Positions 44,580 to 53,627 of a stretch of DNA of 64,000 nt are shown in pieces (within the stretch, counting starts at the first letter, position 1; each line of letters starts with the position of its first letter). The notes under the pieces are model-generated. The model worked only from the letters and a program-made list of their open reading frames with translations. It ran no database searches and had not been told where the DNA came from. Made by a program: the position numbers and the translations under genes. This DNA is from Bacteroidota bacterium (GTDB taxonomy: Bacteria > Bacteroidota > Bacteroidia > Flavobacteriales > Weeksellaceae), in assembly GCA_023423715.1 (NCBI GenBank), contig JAFAFC010000002.1, positions 5,986-69,985 on the forward strand, given 5' to 3'.

Positions 44580-45611
44580 ATGACTGACCAAAACTACATA
44601 CAACGTTGTATTTTCTTAGCGCAAAAAGCGTTAGGAAACACCTATCCCAACCCGATGGTCGGGAGCGTCATTGTTCATAATGGAAAAATTATTGGCGAAG
44701 GATTTCATCAAAAAGCAGGTGAACCACATGCTGAAATCAATGCTATTAATTCGGTTCAAAACCCCGAACTCATTCCTAATTCGACGATTTACGTTTCGCT
44801 GGAACCTTGTGCTCATTTTGGAAAAACGCCGCCATGTGCTTTAAAGATTAAAGAACTTGGTTTCAAAAAAGTGGTTATTGGCGCCATGGATCCGCATGAT
44901 AAAGTCAACGGAAAAGGAAAACAAATTATTACCGATGCAGGAATTGAGGTGATTTCTGGAATTTTAGCCGAGGAATGTTTTCAACTTAATAAGCGTTTCA
45001 ATACGTTTCATCAAAAGAAAAGACCGTATATCATTTTAAAATGGGCTGAATCTGAAGACGGTTTTCTTGATAAAAACGGAAAACCAGTCGCTATTGGAAA
45101 TGCATTAACGAAACAATGGGTTCACCGAGTTCGCAGTCAAGAACACGCTATTTTAGTAGGCACAACAACGGTTCTTCATGACAATCCGACTTTAACAACT
45201 CGAGAAGTTGAAGGCAGAAATCCGATTCGAATTGTTATTGATCGTCAACTTAAATTGGATGGAAACGCTTCGGTATTTAACATCGAAGCGGAAACCATTA
45301 TTTTGAATGAAATCAAAGATGAAAAAAATGGACATCTTCATTTCGTAAAAGTTGAACCGAATCGTTTTTTAGAAAATGCTTTGGAGAAGTTGTATGAACT
45401 TCAAATTCAATCTATCTTAATTGAAGGTGGCCGATATACTCATCAACAATTCATCGATTCTGGAATTTGGGATGAAGCTTTTATCATTCAAAATCCAATT
45501 TTGAAATTAACAGAAGGAACTCCCGCTCCAAAACTGATTGACGCTGAAAAGTTGGAAGAAATTGCTTTCGAAGATAATATCATTACCCATTTCAAGAATT
45601 CGAAAAACTAA
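44580..45611 (+). CDS. ribD: Bifunctional riboflavin deaminase/reductase
   Basis: 343 aa from the ATG at 44580 (the upstream TTG is inside a terminator). Deaminase domain with the zinc site HAEINAI and EPCAHFGKTPPCALKIKELG; reductase domain from about residue 145 (RPYIILKWAESEDGFLDKNG, ILVGTTTVLHDNPTLTTR, SILIEGGRYTHQQFIDSG). Catalyses the second and third steps of riboflavin synthesis. Its last base overlaps the start of yigZ. Confidence 0.95.
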   Translation: MTDQNYIQRCIFLAQKALGNTYPNPMVGSVIVHNGKIIGEGFHQKAGEPHAEINAINSVQNPELIPNSTIYVSLEPCAHFGKTPPCALKIKELGFKKVVIGAMDPHDKVNGKGKQIITDAGIEVISGILAEECFQLNKRFNTFHQKKRPYIILKWAESEDGFLDKNGKPVAIGNALTKQWVHRVRSQEHAILVGTTTVLHDNPTLTTREVEGRNPIRIVIDRQLKLDGNASVFNIEAETIILNEIKDEKNGHLHFVKVEPNRFLENALEKLYELQIQSILIEGGRYTHQQFIDSGIWDEAFIIQNPILKLTEGTPAPKLIDAEKLEEIAFEDNIITHFKNSKN

Positions 45612-46219
45612 TGCAGTCGGAATTTCAATATCAAACCATCAACAAACCGATTGAAAACACCCTTATCAAAGAAAAAGGAAGTAAGTTCATTGGTTTTGCA
45701 TTTCCCGTAATCAATGAGGAGGAAGTAAAAGAATGTTTGATAAAAATTCGAGAAGAACATCCGAAAGCAACGCACCATTGCTACGCTTTTCGGCTAGGTT
45801 TACAAGGTGAAAACTATCGCGCAAATGATGACGGTGAACCTTCTGGAAGTGCTGGGTTACCGATTTACAACCAATTATTAGCGCATGAAATCACCAACGT
45901 TTTGGTTATTTCGGTTCGGTATTATGGAGGTGTTAAATTAGGCGTTGGCGGTTTAGTAAAAACCTACAAAGAATCGGCAAAACTCACTTTAGACGAAGCC
46001 GAAATCGTTATCAAAGAATTAGAAACTCAAATCGAACTGAATTTCGATTATGAACATCAAAACACAGTTTTCACATTGCTAAATAAATTTGATGCGAAAA
46101 TTTTAGATTTCACATCAACCGATCAATGTTCTATTGTAGCGAATATCAAACTAGCCCAAAAAGAAAACATCTCGGAACAACTGTCCGAGATGCATTATCT
46201 TTCTTATGATTTTTTGTAA
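45611..46219 (+). CDS. yigZ: YigZ/IMPACT family protein
   Basis: 202 aa. UPF0029 signature: HHCYAFRLGLQGENYRANDD, GEPSGSAGLPIYNQLL, VLVISVRYYGGVKLGVGGLV and KTYKESAKL, followed by the DUF1949 C-terminal part. Family members act in translation-related control; the exact job is unknown. The 1-base overlap with ribD points to one operon. Its stop directly abuts the stop of the convergent yugP gene. Confidence 0.92.
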   Translation: MQSEFQYQTINKPIENTLIKEKGSKFIGFAFPVINEEEVKECLIKIREEHPKATHHCYAFRLGLQGENYRANDDGEPSGSAGLPIYNQLLAHEITNVLVISVRYYGGVKLGVGGLVKTYKESAKLTLDEAEIVIKELETQIELNFDYEHQNTVFTLLNKFDAKILDFTSTDQCSIVANIKLAQKENISEQLSEMHYLSYDFL

Positions 46220-46927
46220 TTAGTCTCTTCTTCCGAAAAGCATTGACGCCCAATAAAGAAGTTGAGCTAGCGAACCTAAAGCCGCTACAACATACGTACG
46301 AGCTGCCCATTTCAAACTATCTTGTACACCAACGTACTCTTCCGAAGTTACCGTTCCCGTATCTTTCAACCATTTCATCGCACGATTACTTGCATCGTAT
46401 TCTACCGGCAACGTAATGAAAGCAAACAATGTTGTTACCGCGAAAAGCGCTACACCAATTGCAAGAACCCATGTATTTCCTGTCGGATTTTCAATACTTC
46501 GAGAGGCAATCATTACCCCAATACCTGCCATAATAACGAATTGCGATAAAGTTGAACTAATATTCACCATCGGAACTAGCTTAGATCGTAATTGCAACAT
46601 AGAATATCCAACAGCATGCTGAACTGCGTGACCTACTTCGTGTGCCGCAACTGCCGCCGCCGCCGCATTTCTTTGCATATAAACACCTTCGGAAAGGTTA
46701 ACAGTTTTATTTGCTGGATTATAGTGGTCAGTTAATTGTCCTGGAACGGAAATCACCTGTACATCGTTAACTCCATTGTCACGTAACATTTTTTCGGCGA
46801 TTTCTTTCCCTGAAAGTCCGTTACGTAAATGCACTTGAGAATAATGTGCAAATTTAGATTTTAATCTTGCCGAAACCATCCAGCTCAAAAGCATGGTAAG
46901 TCCGATAATAATGTAATAACCTGTCAT
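46220..46927 (-). CDS. YugP-like membrane zinc peptidase
   Basis: 235 aa, neutral zinc metallopeptidase family. TM at the N-terminus (YYIIIGLTMLLSWMVSA), HLRNGLSGKEIAEKMLRDNG, then the HExxH motif in AVAAHEVGHAVQHAVGYSM, and two or three C-terminal TMs (VIMAGIGVMIASRS, ALFAVTTLFAFITLPVEYD). The EYDASNRA string supplies the third ligand region. Substrate unknown. Confidence 0.92.
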   Translation of the reverse strand: MTGYYIIIGLTMLLSWMVSARLKSKFAHYSQVHLRNGLSGKEIAEKMLRDNGVNDVQVISVPGQLTDHYNPANKTVNLSEGVYMQRNAAAAAVAAHEVGHAVQHAVGYSMLQLRSKLVPMVNISSTLSQFVIMAGIGVMIASRSIENPTGNTWVLAIGVALFAVTTLFAFITLPVEYDASNRAMKWLKDTGTVTSEEYVGVQDSLKWAARTYVVAALGSLAQLLYWASMLFGRRD

Positions 46928-46948
46928 TTTAAATACTATTTTAAGTTC

Positions 46949-46987
46949 TTAAAAGTATAAAAATTATGCCAAACTTCATACTTTTAA
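46949..46987. repeat. Inverted repeat in the divergent yugP/GNAT promoter region
   Basis: TTAAAAGTAT (46949-46958) and ATACTTTTAA (46978-46987), 19 nt apart, between two divergent genes; an operator or part of two overlapping promoters. Confidence 0.5.
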
Positions 46988-46999
46988 AGGCATTTCCAG

Positions 47000-47007
47000 T
47001 ATATTTG
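47000..47007 (+). promoter_or_regulatory. -7 box for the acetyltransferase gene
   Basis: TATATTTG, 16 bp upstream of the ATG at 47024. Confidence 0.6.
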
Positions 47008-47023
47008 TACTTTTGTTCCAAAC

Positions 47024-48160
47024 ATGAGCAATATTGTCATAAAAACAGTAACAAACGAATCGGAATTAATGGCATTCATTAAATTCCCGATGACCTTATA
47101 TAAAAACAATCCCTACTTTGTACCATCTCTGATATCCGATGAAAAAGACATTTGGGACCCCAAACAAAACGCAGCTCTAGCCTACTCTGAGTCCAAACAA
47201 TTTTTAGCTTACAAAAACAATGAAGTTGTTGGAAGAATTGCCGTGATGATTAATCATAAAGAGTCTGAAGAATTAGGAATTAAGAAAGTTCGATTCGGGT
47301 GGATTGATTTTATTGATGATTTGGAGGTTTCAAAAGCGCTTATCCAAACCGCAATTGATTATGCAAAATCAAAAAACATAGAAACCATCGAAGGCCCAAT
47401 GGGATTTACGAATTTGGATAAAGCAGGAATGTTGACGATGGGATTTGACAAATTGGCAACGATGATTGGGATTTATAATTTTGAATACTATCCGCAACAT
47501 CTTGAAAAATTAGGATTAACAAAAGAAAAAGAATGGGTAGAATTTGAACTGATGTTCCCTGAAATTTTACCAGAAAAAGTTCTAAAATTTAACCAATTAA
47601 TCGCTGAAAAATACAAACTCAAAGTTCTTGAATTCAAAAGTAAACAGGAAATTATTCCATTAGTAGAACCCATGTTCAAACTTTTGGACGAAACCTACAA
47701 AGGTCTTTCTACGTACACTCCGATTACGGACGAGCAAATCAAAACATACAAAGAAAAATACTTCAATTTTATTGATAAAGATTATATTGTTTGTATTGAA
47801 AATGATCAAAACGAATTGGTTTCATTTGCGATTACCATGCCTTCTTATTCGAAAGCCTTGCAAAAAGCAAAAGGCAAACTTTTCCCTTTCGGTTGGTGGC
47901 ATTTCCTACAAGCTGGAAAGAAAAACGATCGTGCGAATTTTTATTTAATTGGAATTCATCCCGACTACCAAAGACGCGGCGTTACCTCAATGATTTTCAA
48001 AGGAATACATGATGTTTTCAAAAAGAAAGGTGTTAAGTTTTTAGAAACAAACCCAGAACTGGAAGACAACAAAAACATCCAACTTCTTTGGCAAGATTAC
48101 AACCCAACGAACCATAAGAGAAGGCGCACATACATCATAAAAACAACCGACTGGAACTAA
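47024..48160 (+). CDS. GNAT-like acyltransferase of unknown specificity
   Basis: 378 aa, no signal. The middle (GWIDFIDDLEVSKALIQTAI, EGPMGFTNLDKAGMLTMGFD) and the end, FYLIGIHPDYQRRGVTSMIF (acyl-CoA motif A, about 310-330), are the typical double-GNAT plan of a Bacteroidota family sometimes mislabelled GTP cyclohydrolase. The last ~15 residues are basic (NHKRRRTYIIKT). Target unknown. Confidence 0.8.
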   Translation: MSNIVIKTVTNESELMAFIKFPMTLYKNNPYFVPSLISDEKDIWDPKQNAALAYSESKQFLAYKNNEVVGRIAVMINHKESEELGIKKVRFGWIDFIDDLEVSKALIQTAIDYAKSKNIETIEGPMGFTNLDKAGMLTMGFDKLATMIGIYNFEYYPQHLEKLGLTKEKEWVEFELMFPEILPEKVLKFNQLIAEKYKLKVLEFKSKQEIIPLVEPMFKLLDETYKGLSTYTPITDEQIKTYKEKYFNFIDKDYIVCIENDQNELVSFAITMPSYSKALQKAKGKLFPFGWWHFLQAGKKNDRANFYLIGIHPDYQRRGVTSMIFKGIHDVFKKKGVKFLETNPELEDNKNIQLLWQDYNPTNHKRRRTYIIKTTDWN

Positions 48161-48170
48161 ATAATCAGCT

Positions 48171-48497
48171 ATGGAGAATCTATTCCAAACCCTACTAATG
48201 CTCGTTGCTCAGATCCCTCAATTAGCAATTACAATTGCAGCAATCGCATTCTATGCTAAGTACAAACACATCTCAAGTTTAATACTCATGATAGGAAGTA
48301 TATTGAGTATTCTAAGTGGATTAGCTCACACACTGATTTTTTCAAGCTTTATCTTAAACTTAAATTCCACATCGATAAGTTCGCAATCCTTTCAAACCAC
48401 AATGAGCGTCATGTCTGTTGTTCAGGTTCTTTCCAACTGCATTTTTGCATTAGGCTTTGTTCTTTTTATCATTCACATCATCAAAAAAATTAAATGA
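48171..48497 (+). CDS. Small four-helix membrane protein, unknown
   Basis: 108 aa, hydrophobic (LAITIAAIAFYAKYKHIS, ILMIGSILSILSGLAHTLIF, QVLSNCIFALGFVLFIIHII). No family recognised. 10 bp after the acetyltransferase and overlapping the next gene by 4 bp. Confidence 0.6.
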   Translation: MENLFQTLLMLVAQIPQLAITIAAIAFYAKYKHISSLILMIGSILSILSGLAHTLIFSSFILNLNSTSISSQSFQTTMSVMSVVQVLSNCIFALGFVLFIIHIIKKIK

Positions 48498-48676
48498 AAA
48501 AGCACTTAATAATATACGCTATTTTGGTGATCATTTTCATCGCTTTTAATACCTTTGTTAAACTGGATGATGTACGACTGAATACCGCAATTAATATTTT
48601 GTTCGGAAGTGTCATTTTCGGATACATCGCCTTCATGGCCTTCATTCTCCTTAAGAAACTGGGGAAAAAGAAGTAA
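48494..48676 (+). CDS. Small two-helix membrane protein, unknown
   Basis: 60 aa: LIIYAILVIIFIAFNTF and ILFGSVIFGYIAFMAFILL, with a Lys-rich tail (KKLGKKK). Overlaps the previous gene by 4 bp, suggesting coupled translation. The function is unknown. Confidence 0.55.
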   Translation: MKKHLIIYAILVIIFIAFNTFVKLDDVRLNTAINILFGSVIFGYIAFMAFILLKKLGKKK

Positions 48677-48760
48677 TTTAAAATCATTCTAAATTACTCG
48701 TTACCGCTAATAATAATCATATTTGTAGGGCGTAAACTTCGTTATAAAGTTATATTTAAC

Positions 48761-48768
48761 TAAATTTG
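48761..48768 (+). promoter_or_regulatory. -7 box of the nuo operon
   Basis: TAAATTTG, 25 bp upstream of the nuoA ATG at 48794. Confidence 0.65.
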
Positions 48769-48793
48769 CACATTGAAATAATTGTGCAAAATT

Positions 48794-49165
48794 ATGAACC
48801 TACCAGAACATTATATTCCCGTACTAATTCAAGCTGCTGTAGCTCTTGGATTTGTGGCGGTTTCACTTTTGGGAGCTCACTTTCTTGGACCTAGACAAAA
48901 GAAAACTACCACAGTAAAAAACTCCAGTTGGGAATGTGGAGTTGAAGTTGAAGGGAACGCAAGAACGCCTTTCTCCATCAAGTATTTCCTAACAGCGATT
49001 CTTTTTGTTTTGTTTGATATTGAAATCGTTTTCTTTTATCCTTACGCAGTGAATTTTAGAGAATTCGGTATGGAAGGCTTTTTAGCTGTACTTACTTTCG
49101 TTGGGGTGTTCTTTGTGGGATTCTTTTATGTTTTGAAACGAGGTGCCTTAGATTGGAATAAATAA
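48794..49165 (+). CDS. nuoA: NADH:quinone oxidoreductase subunit A
   Basis: 123 aa from the ATG at 48794 (a TTG at 48782 is close to the promoter). Three TM helices; family motifs SSWECGVEVEGNARTPFSIK and FVLFDIEIVFFYPYAVNF. Membrane-arm subunit near the quinone site. First gene of the nuo operon. Confidence 0.95.
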   Translation: MNLPEHYIPVLIQAAVALGFVAVSLLGAHFLGPRQKKTTTVKNSSWECGVEVEGNARTPFSIKYFLTAILFVLFDIEIVFFYPYAVNFREFGMEGFLAVLTFVGVFFVGFFYVLKRGALDWNK

Positions 49166-49196
49166 GCGAAACCTCAATTAACTTAAATCAGAAATT

Positions 49197-49760
49197 ATGT
49201 CAGATAACACCAATAAACCCGTAATTAGAACCGACGCTCCGGCTCCAGAAGGATACGAAGGAGAAGGTTTCTTTGCGACGAAATTAAGCAGCGTTATCGG
49301 AATGGCGAGAAAATATTCTCTTTGGCCACTTCCTTTTGCAACGTCTTGTTGTGGAATTGAGTTCATGGCAACCTTGAACCCAAATTACGATGCTGGTAGA
49401 TACGGAATGGAAAGAAACTCCTTTTCGCCACGTCAAGCCGACATGTTAATGGTTTGTGGAACCATTTCTAAAAAATTAGCTCCAATCTTGAAACAAGTAT
49501 ATACCCAAATGGCAGAACCAAAATGGGTTATTGCTGTTGGTGCATGTGCTTCTAGTGGAGGTATTTTCGATACGTATTCTGTTCTTCAAGGAATTGATAA
49601 AATTATCCCTGTTGACGTGTACGTTCCAGGATGCCCACCAAGACCAGAGCAAATTATCGAAGGTGTATTGCAAGTGCAAACCCTTTGTGAAAATGAAAGT
49701 TTAAGACGAAGAGATTCTGCGGAATATCAGAAATTATTGGAGTCTTACGATATAAATTAA
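49197..49760 (+). CDS. nuoB: NADH:quinone oxidoreductase subunit B
   Basis: 187 aa. Holds iron-sulfur cluster N2, the last electron carrier before quinone: ATSCCGIEFMA (adjacent Cys pair), then VGACASSGGIFDTYSVLQGI and VPGCPPRPEQIIEGVLQ for the remaining cysteines. 31 bp after nuoA. Confidence 0.97.
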   Translation: MSDNTNKPVIRTDAPAPEGYEGEGFFATKLSSVIGMARKYSLWPLPFATSCCGIEFMATLNPNYDAGRYGMERNSFSPRQADMLMVCGTISKKLAPILKQVYTQMAEPKWVIAVGACASSGGIFDTYSVLQGIDKIIPVDVYVPGCPPRPEQIIEGVLQVQTLCENESLRRRDSAEYQKLLESYDIN

Positions 49761-49800
49761 TCCGAAAGCAAACTATTGCTTTGCAAGTGACCTAAGAATT

Positions 49801-50295
49801 ATGACAAACGAATTTGTTCTTGAAGCCATTAACAGAGAGTTCCCAGAAGCGGTTTTAGCAACCTCGGAGCCGTATGGTTTATTGACACTTGAGATCAAGA
49901 AGGAAGAAATCAAAAAGGTGATTCATCATTTAAAGAGTTCTTCACTCAACTTTATGTTCCTAACGGATATTTGCGGTATTCACTACCCAGAAAATAAAGA
50001 AAAAGAACTTGGGGTAATCTACCACCTTCACAATTTGGAAACCAATGTGAGAATCCGATTAAAAACCTTCATGCCTAGAGAAAATGCAGAAGTAGATTCT
50101 TTAGTTGATTTGTATGCAGGAGCCAATTGGATGGAGCGTGAAACGTTTGATTTTTACGGAATCAACTTCAAAGGACACCCGGATTTACGTGTGATTCTTA
50201 ATATGCCAGAATTGGGCTACCACCCAATGCTAAAAGAATATCGTTTGGAAGATGGAACAAGATTGGATAAAGACGATGCGATGTTCGGTAGATAA
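49801..50295 (+). CDS. nuoC: NADH:quinone oxidoreductase subunit C
   Basis: 164 aa, 30-kDa subunit family. C-terminal signature WMERETFDFYGINFKGHPDL and MPELGYHPMLKEYRLEDG. Separate from NuoD, not fused as in E. coli. Confidence 0.95.
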   Translation: MTNEFVLEAINREFPEAVLATSEPYGLLTLEIKKEEIKKVIHHLKSSSLNFMFLTDICGIHYPENKEKELGVIYHLHNLETNVRIRLKTFMPRENAEVDSLVDLYAGANWMERETFDFYGINFKGHPDLRVILNMPELGYHPMLKEYRLEDGTRLDKDDAMFGR

Positions 50296-50354
50296 AAATA
50301 ACGCTCAAAGCATCAAGCAAACCGCTTAACGCCGAAAGCTAAAGCACTACTATT

Positions 50355-51578
50355 ATGAAAGACAACGAATTATCAAACATACTTAATCAATACGAATCGG
50401 AAGAACAAATTGACGGGCAATTGTACACCCTGAATTTGGGACCCACCCACCCTGCTACTCACGGTATTTTCCAAAATATCTTGACGATGGATGGGGAAAA
50501 GATTCTTCACTCGGAACAAACTGTTGGATATATCCATAGAGCGTTTGAAAAAATTTCGGAAAGAAGAAACTTTACTCAGATTACAACGCTTACCGATCGT
50601 TTGAACTACTGTTCGGCTCCGATTAATAATTTCGGATGGCATATGACCGTTGAAAAACTTTTAGGTATTGAAACTCCCAAAAGAGTTGATTATCTACGAG
50701 TAATTATTATGGAATTAGCGCGTATTGGTGACCACTTAATCTGTAACGGAGTAACCGGAATGGATGCGGGAGCGATTACGGGTTTAACGTATATGTTCAT
50801 CGACAGAGAGCGTATTTACGATATGTACGAGCAGATTTGTGGAGCAAGAATGACTACCAATATGGGTAGAATTGGTGGTTTCGAAAGAGACATCAATGCA
50901 AAATTCCACGAACTGATTCAAGAATTCATTAAAAATTTCCCGAAACGTTTTGGAGAATTCTGTTCACTTCTAGAAAGAAACAGAATCTTCATGGATCGTA
51001 CGATTGGCGTTGGTGGAATTTCAGCTGAAAGAGCATTAAGCTACGGATTTACTGGTCCAAACTTGAGAGCTGCAGGAGTTGATTATGATGTTCGTGTTGC
51101 GAACCCTTATTCTTCGTACCAAGATTTCGATTTCACCATTCCAGTAGGAACTGCAGGTGATACCTACGACCGTTTCATGGTTCGTCAACAAGAAATCTGG
51201 GAATCTATTAAAATCATTAAACAAGCATACGAAAACCTTCCAGACGGGCCATTCCACGCGGATGTTCCAGAGTTTTATCTTCCAGAAAAGGCGGATGTGT
51301 ATTCTAAAATGGAAGCGCTTATTTACCACTTTAAAATCGTAATGGGTGAAACGCAAATCCCGAAAGGCGAAATATATCACGCTGTTGAAGGTGGAAATGG
51401 TGAGTTAGGATTCTATCTTGTAAGTGATGGAGGAAGAAGTCCTTACAGATTGCATTTCAGAAGACCTTGTTTTATTTATTACCAAGCCTACCCTGAAATG
51501 ATTACAGGATCTGTAATCTCTGACGCGATTGTTACCATGTGTAGCATGAACGTTATTGCTGGGGAGTTAGATGCATAG
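50355..51578 (+). CDS. nuoD: NADH:quinone oxidoreductase subunit D
   Basis: 407 aa, 49-kDa subunit. LNLGPTHPATHGIFQNIL at the start, VGYIHRAFEKISERRNFTQ, MELARIGDHLICNGVTGMD, and RLHFRRPCFIYYQAYPEMI near the end. Forms the quinone pocket with NuoB. Last gene before the repeat-rich gap. Confidence 0.97.
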   Translation: MKDNELSNILNQYESEEQIDGQLYTLNLGPTHPATHGIFQNILTMDGEKILHSEQTVGYIHRAFEKISERRNFTQITTLTDRLNYCSAPINNFGWHMTVEKLLGIETPKRVDYLRVIIMELARIGDHLICNGVTGMDAGAITGLTYMFIDRERIYDMYEQICGARMTTNMGRIGGFERDINAKFHELIQEFIKNFPKRFGEFCSLLERNRIFMDRTIGVGGISAERALSYGFTGPNLRAAGVDYDVRVANPYSSYQDFDFTIPVGTAGDTYDRFMVRQQEIWESIKIIKQAYENLPDGPFHADVPEFYLPEKADVYSKMEALIYHFKIVMGETQIPKGEIYHAVEGGNGELGFYLVSDGGRSPYRLHFRRPCFIYYQAYPEMITGSVISDAIVTMCSMNVIAGELDA

Positions 51579-51579
51579 T

Positions 51580-51658
51580 TTGTACACTGTACAACGTAAA
51601 ATGTAAAAAGATTTAAATATTATTAAGTACACTGTACATTGTACATTGTACATTTTAC
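51580..51658. repeat. Repeat cluster between nuoD and nuoE
   Basis: 15-bp palindrome TTGTACACTGTACAA (51580-51594); direct repeat GTACACTGTACA (51582-51593, 51627-51638); three tandem GTACATT units (51634-51654); inverted pair GTAAAATGTA (51596-51605) / TACATTTTAC (51649-51658). No ORF; the only unusual gap in the operon. Confidence 0.8.
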
Positions 51659-51669
51659 AAGATAAAAAA

Positions 51670-52179
51670 ATGAGCGAAACTATTGCTTTTACACCTGACG
51701 CTTTAGAACAGGTAAAGAAAATTATCGCAAGATATCCAGAAGGAAGACAAAAATCAGCATTGATTCCTGTTCTTCATGTTGCGCAAAAAGAATTCGGCGG
51801 GTGGCTAGATGTTCCCGTGATGGATTATGTTGCTCAGATTTTGGACATCAAACCTATTGAAGTATATGAAGTAGCAACTTTCTATACCATGTTCAACATG
51901 AAGCCTGTAGGAAAATACGTACTTGAAGTATGTAGAACAGGTCCTTGTATGGTAAGAGGAAGCGAAAAAATCCTAGATCATATCCGTACCAAACTGAATA
52001 TCAAAGACGGTGAAACCACTGCTGATGGCTTGTTCACTTTGAAACCAGCGGAATGTCTTGGAGCTTGCGGATATGCACCGATGTTGCAATTAGGCAAGTT
52101 TTATCATGAAAATTTAACTATCGAAAAAGTAGACGAAATCCTTGAGCTTTGCAAACAAGGAACGATTGCTTTAGACTAA
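51670..52179 (+). CDS. nuoE: NADH:quinone oxidoreductase subunit E
   Basis: 169 aa from the ATG at 51670; the longer frame uses a TTG inside the repeat cluster. [2Fe-2S] N1a cysteines in VCRTGPCMVRGSEKILDHI and ECLGACGYAPMLQ; thioredoxin-like fold. Part of the NADH-oxidising module. Confidence 0.96.
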   Translation: MSETIAFTPDALEQVKKIIARYPEGRQKSALIPVLHVAQKEFGGWLDVPVMDYVAQILDIKPIEVYEVATFYTMFNMKPVGKYVLEVCRTGPCMVRGSEKILDHIRTKLNIKDGETTADGLFTLKPAECLGACGYAPMLQLGKFYHENLTIEKVDEILELCKQGTIALD

Positions 52180-52191
52180 TAAATCAGTACA

Positions 52192-53550
52192 ATGAGTAAA
52201 AAACTTTTACTTAAAAACGCTCACGTAGAAGGCATTAGATATTTCGATGTTTATCGAAAGCATGGCGGATACGAAGCAGCTGAAAAAGCTTTAAAAATGA
52301 CTCCAGATGAAATCCTTGAAGAAGTAAAAGCTTCAGGATTGAGAGGTCGTGGTGGAGCCGGTTTCCCAACCGGAATGAAGTGGAGCTTCCTAGCAAAACC
52401 TGAAGGCGTGCCAAGACACTTGGTCGTTAATGCCGATGAATCTGAGCCTGGAACATTCAAAGACCGTTACTTAATGGAGTTCTTGCCGCATTTGCTTATC
52501 GAAGGAATGTTGATTTCTTCGTATTGTTTAGGTTCCAATGCGTCATACATCTACATCCGTGGAGAATATTCGTGGATTCCTGACATTTTAGAAGAAGCCA
52601 TTGAAGAAGCTAAAAAAGCAGGTTTCCTTGGTAAAAATATTTTAGGAACAGGTTACGATTTAGAAATCTATGTTCAAAGAGGAGCTGGAGCTTACATCTG
52701 TGGTGAAGAAACAGCGCTTTTAGAATCTCTAGAAGGAAAAAGAGGAAATCCAAGACTAAAACCACCTTTCCCAGCTGTTAAAGGTTTATGGGAAAGACCA
52801 ACGGTAGTAAATAACGTTGAATCCATTGCTGCGATTGTTCCAATCATTGATATCACGGGTGCCGAATATGCAAAAATCGGTGTCGGTAGATCAACTGGAA
52901 CAAAATTAATTTCAGCTTGTGGAAACATCAACAAACCGGGAGTTTACGAAATTGATATGACCATTTCGGTTGAAGAATTTATTTATTCTGATGAATATTG
53001 TGGTGGTATTCCGAATGGTAAAAAGCTAAAAGCTTGTATTCCTGGAGGAAGTTCAGTTCCGATTCTTCCAGCAAATTTATTGCTAAGAACAATCAACGGT
53101 GAACCTCGTTTAATGAATTACGAATCCCTTGCTGATGGTGGTTTTGCTACCGGTACGATGATGGGTTCTGGAGGTTTTGAAGTTTTAGATGAAGATCAAT
53201 GTGTGGTTGAACATACAATGACTCTAGCAAGATTTTACAATCATGAAAGTTGTGGACAATGTACACCTTGCCGTGAAGGTACAGGATGGATGTACAAAAT
53301 CCTTAAGAAAATAGAAAATGGACAAGGAACCCTTGAAGACATTGATTTGCTTTGGGATATCCAGAGAAAAATTGAAGGAAATACGATCTGTCCATTAGGA
53401 GACGCTGCAGCATGGCCTGTAGCAGCAGCTATTCGTCATTTTAGAGATGAGTTCGAATGGCATGTGAAAAACCCTGAATTATGTAAAACTCAGAATTACG
53501 GTTTAGCAAATTATGCAGACCCAATTCCAGTTCCAACAGCAAATTCATAG
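52192..53550 (+). CDS. nuoF: NADH:quinone oxidoreductase subunit F
   Basis: 452 aa. FMN and NADH site: GLRGRGGAGFPTGMKWSFL; GAGAYICGEETALLESLEGK; and the N3 [4Fe-4S] cluster in HESCGQCTPCREGTGW with a fourth Cys in NTICPLGDAAAWP. Because NuoE and NuoF are present, this complex accepts NADH, not ferredoxin only. 12 bp after nuoE. Confidence 0.97.
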   Translation: MSKKLLLKNAHVEGIRYFDVYRKHGGYEAAEKALKMTPDEILEEVKASGLRGRGGAGFPTGMKWSFLAKPEGVPRHLVVNADESEPGTFKDRYLMEFLPHLLIEGMLISSYCLGSNASYIYIRGEYSWIPDILEEAIEEAKKAGFLGKNILGTGYDLEIYVQRGAGAYICGEETALLESLEGKRGNPRLKPPFPAVKGLWERPTVVNNVESIAAIVPIIDITGAEYAKIGVGRSTGTKLISACGNINKPGVYEIDMTISVEEFIYSDEYCGGIPNGKKLKACIPGGSSVPILPANLLLRTINGEPRLMNYESLADGGFATGTMMGSGGFEVLDEDQCVVEHTMTLARFYNHESCGQCTPCREGTGWMYKILKKIENGQGTLEDIDLLWDIQRKIEGNTICPLGDAAAWPVAAAIRHFRDEFEWHVKNPELCKTQNYGLANYADPIPVPTANS

Positions 53551-53627
53551 GAAAAATAAGGTTGACTATTCAATCTTGAGTATTAATTAAAAAGCTTTTG
53601 CTTTACGCATACCCAAATGCTAATTTT

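Noticed and set aside
44559..44580. Upstream TTG start of ribD
   Set aside because: It lies inside the terminator hairpin of the preceding gene.
51634..51654. CRISPR-like array
   Set aside because: The units are 7 bp in direct contact, with no spacers and no cas genes.
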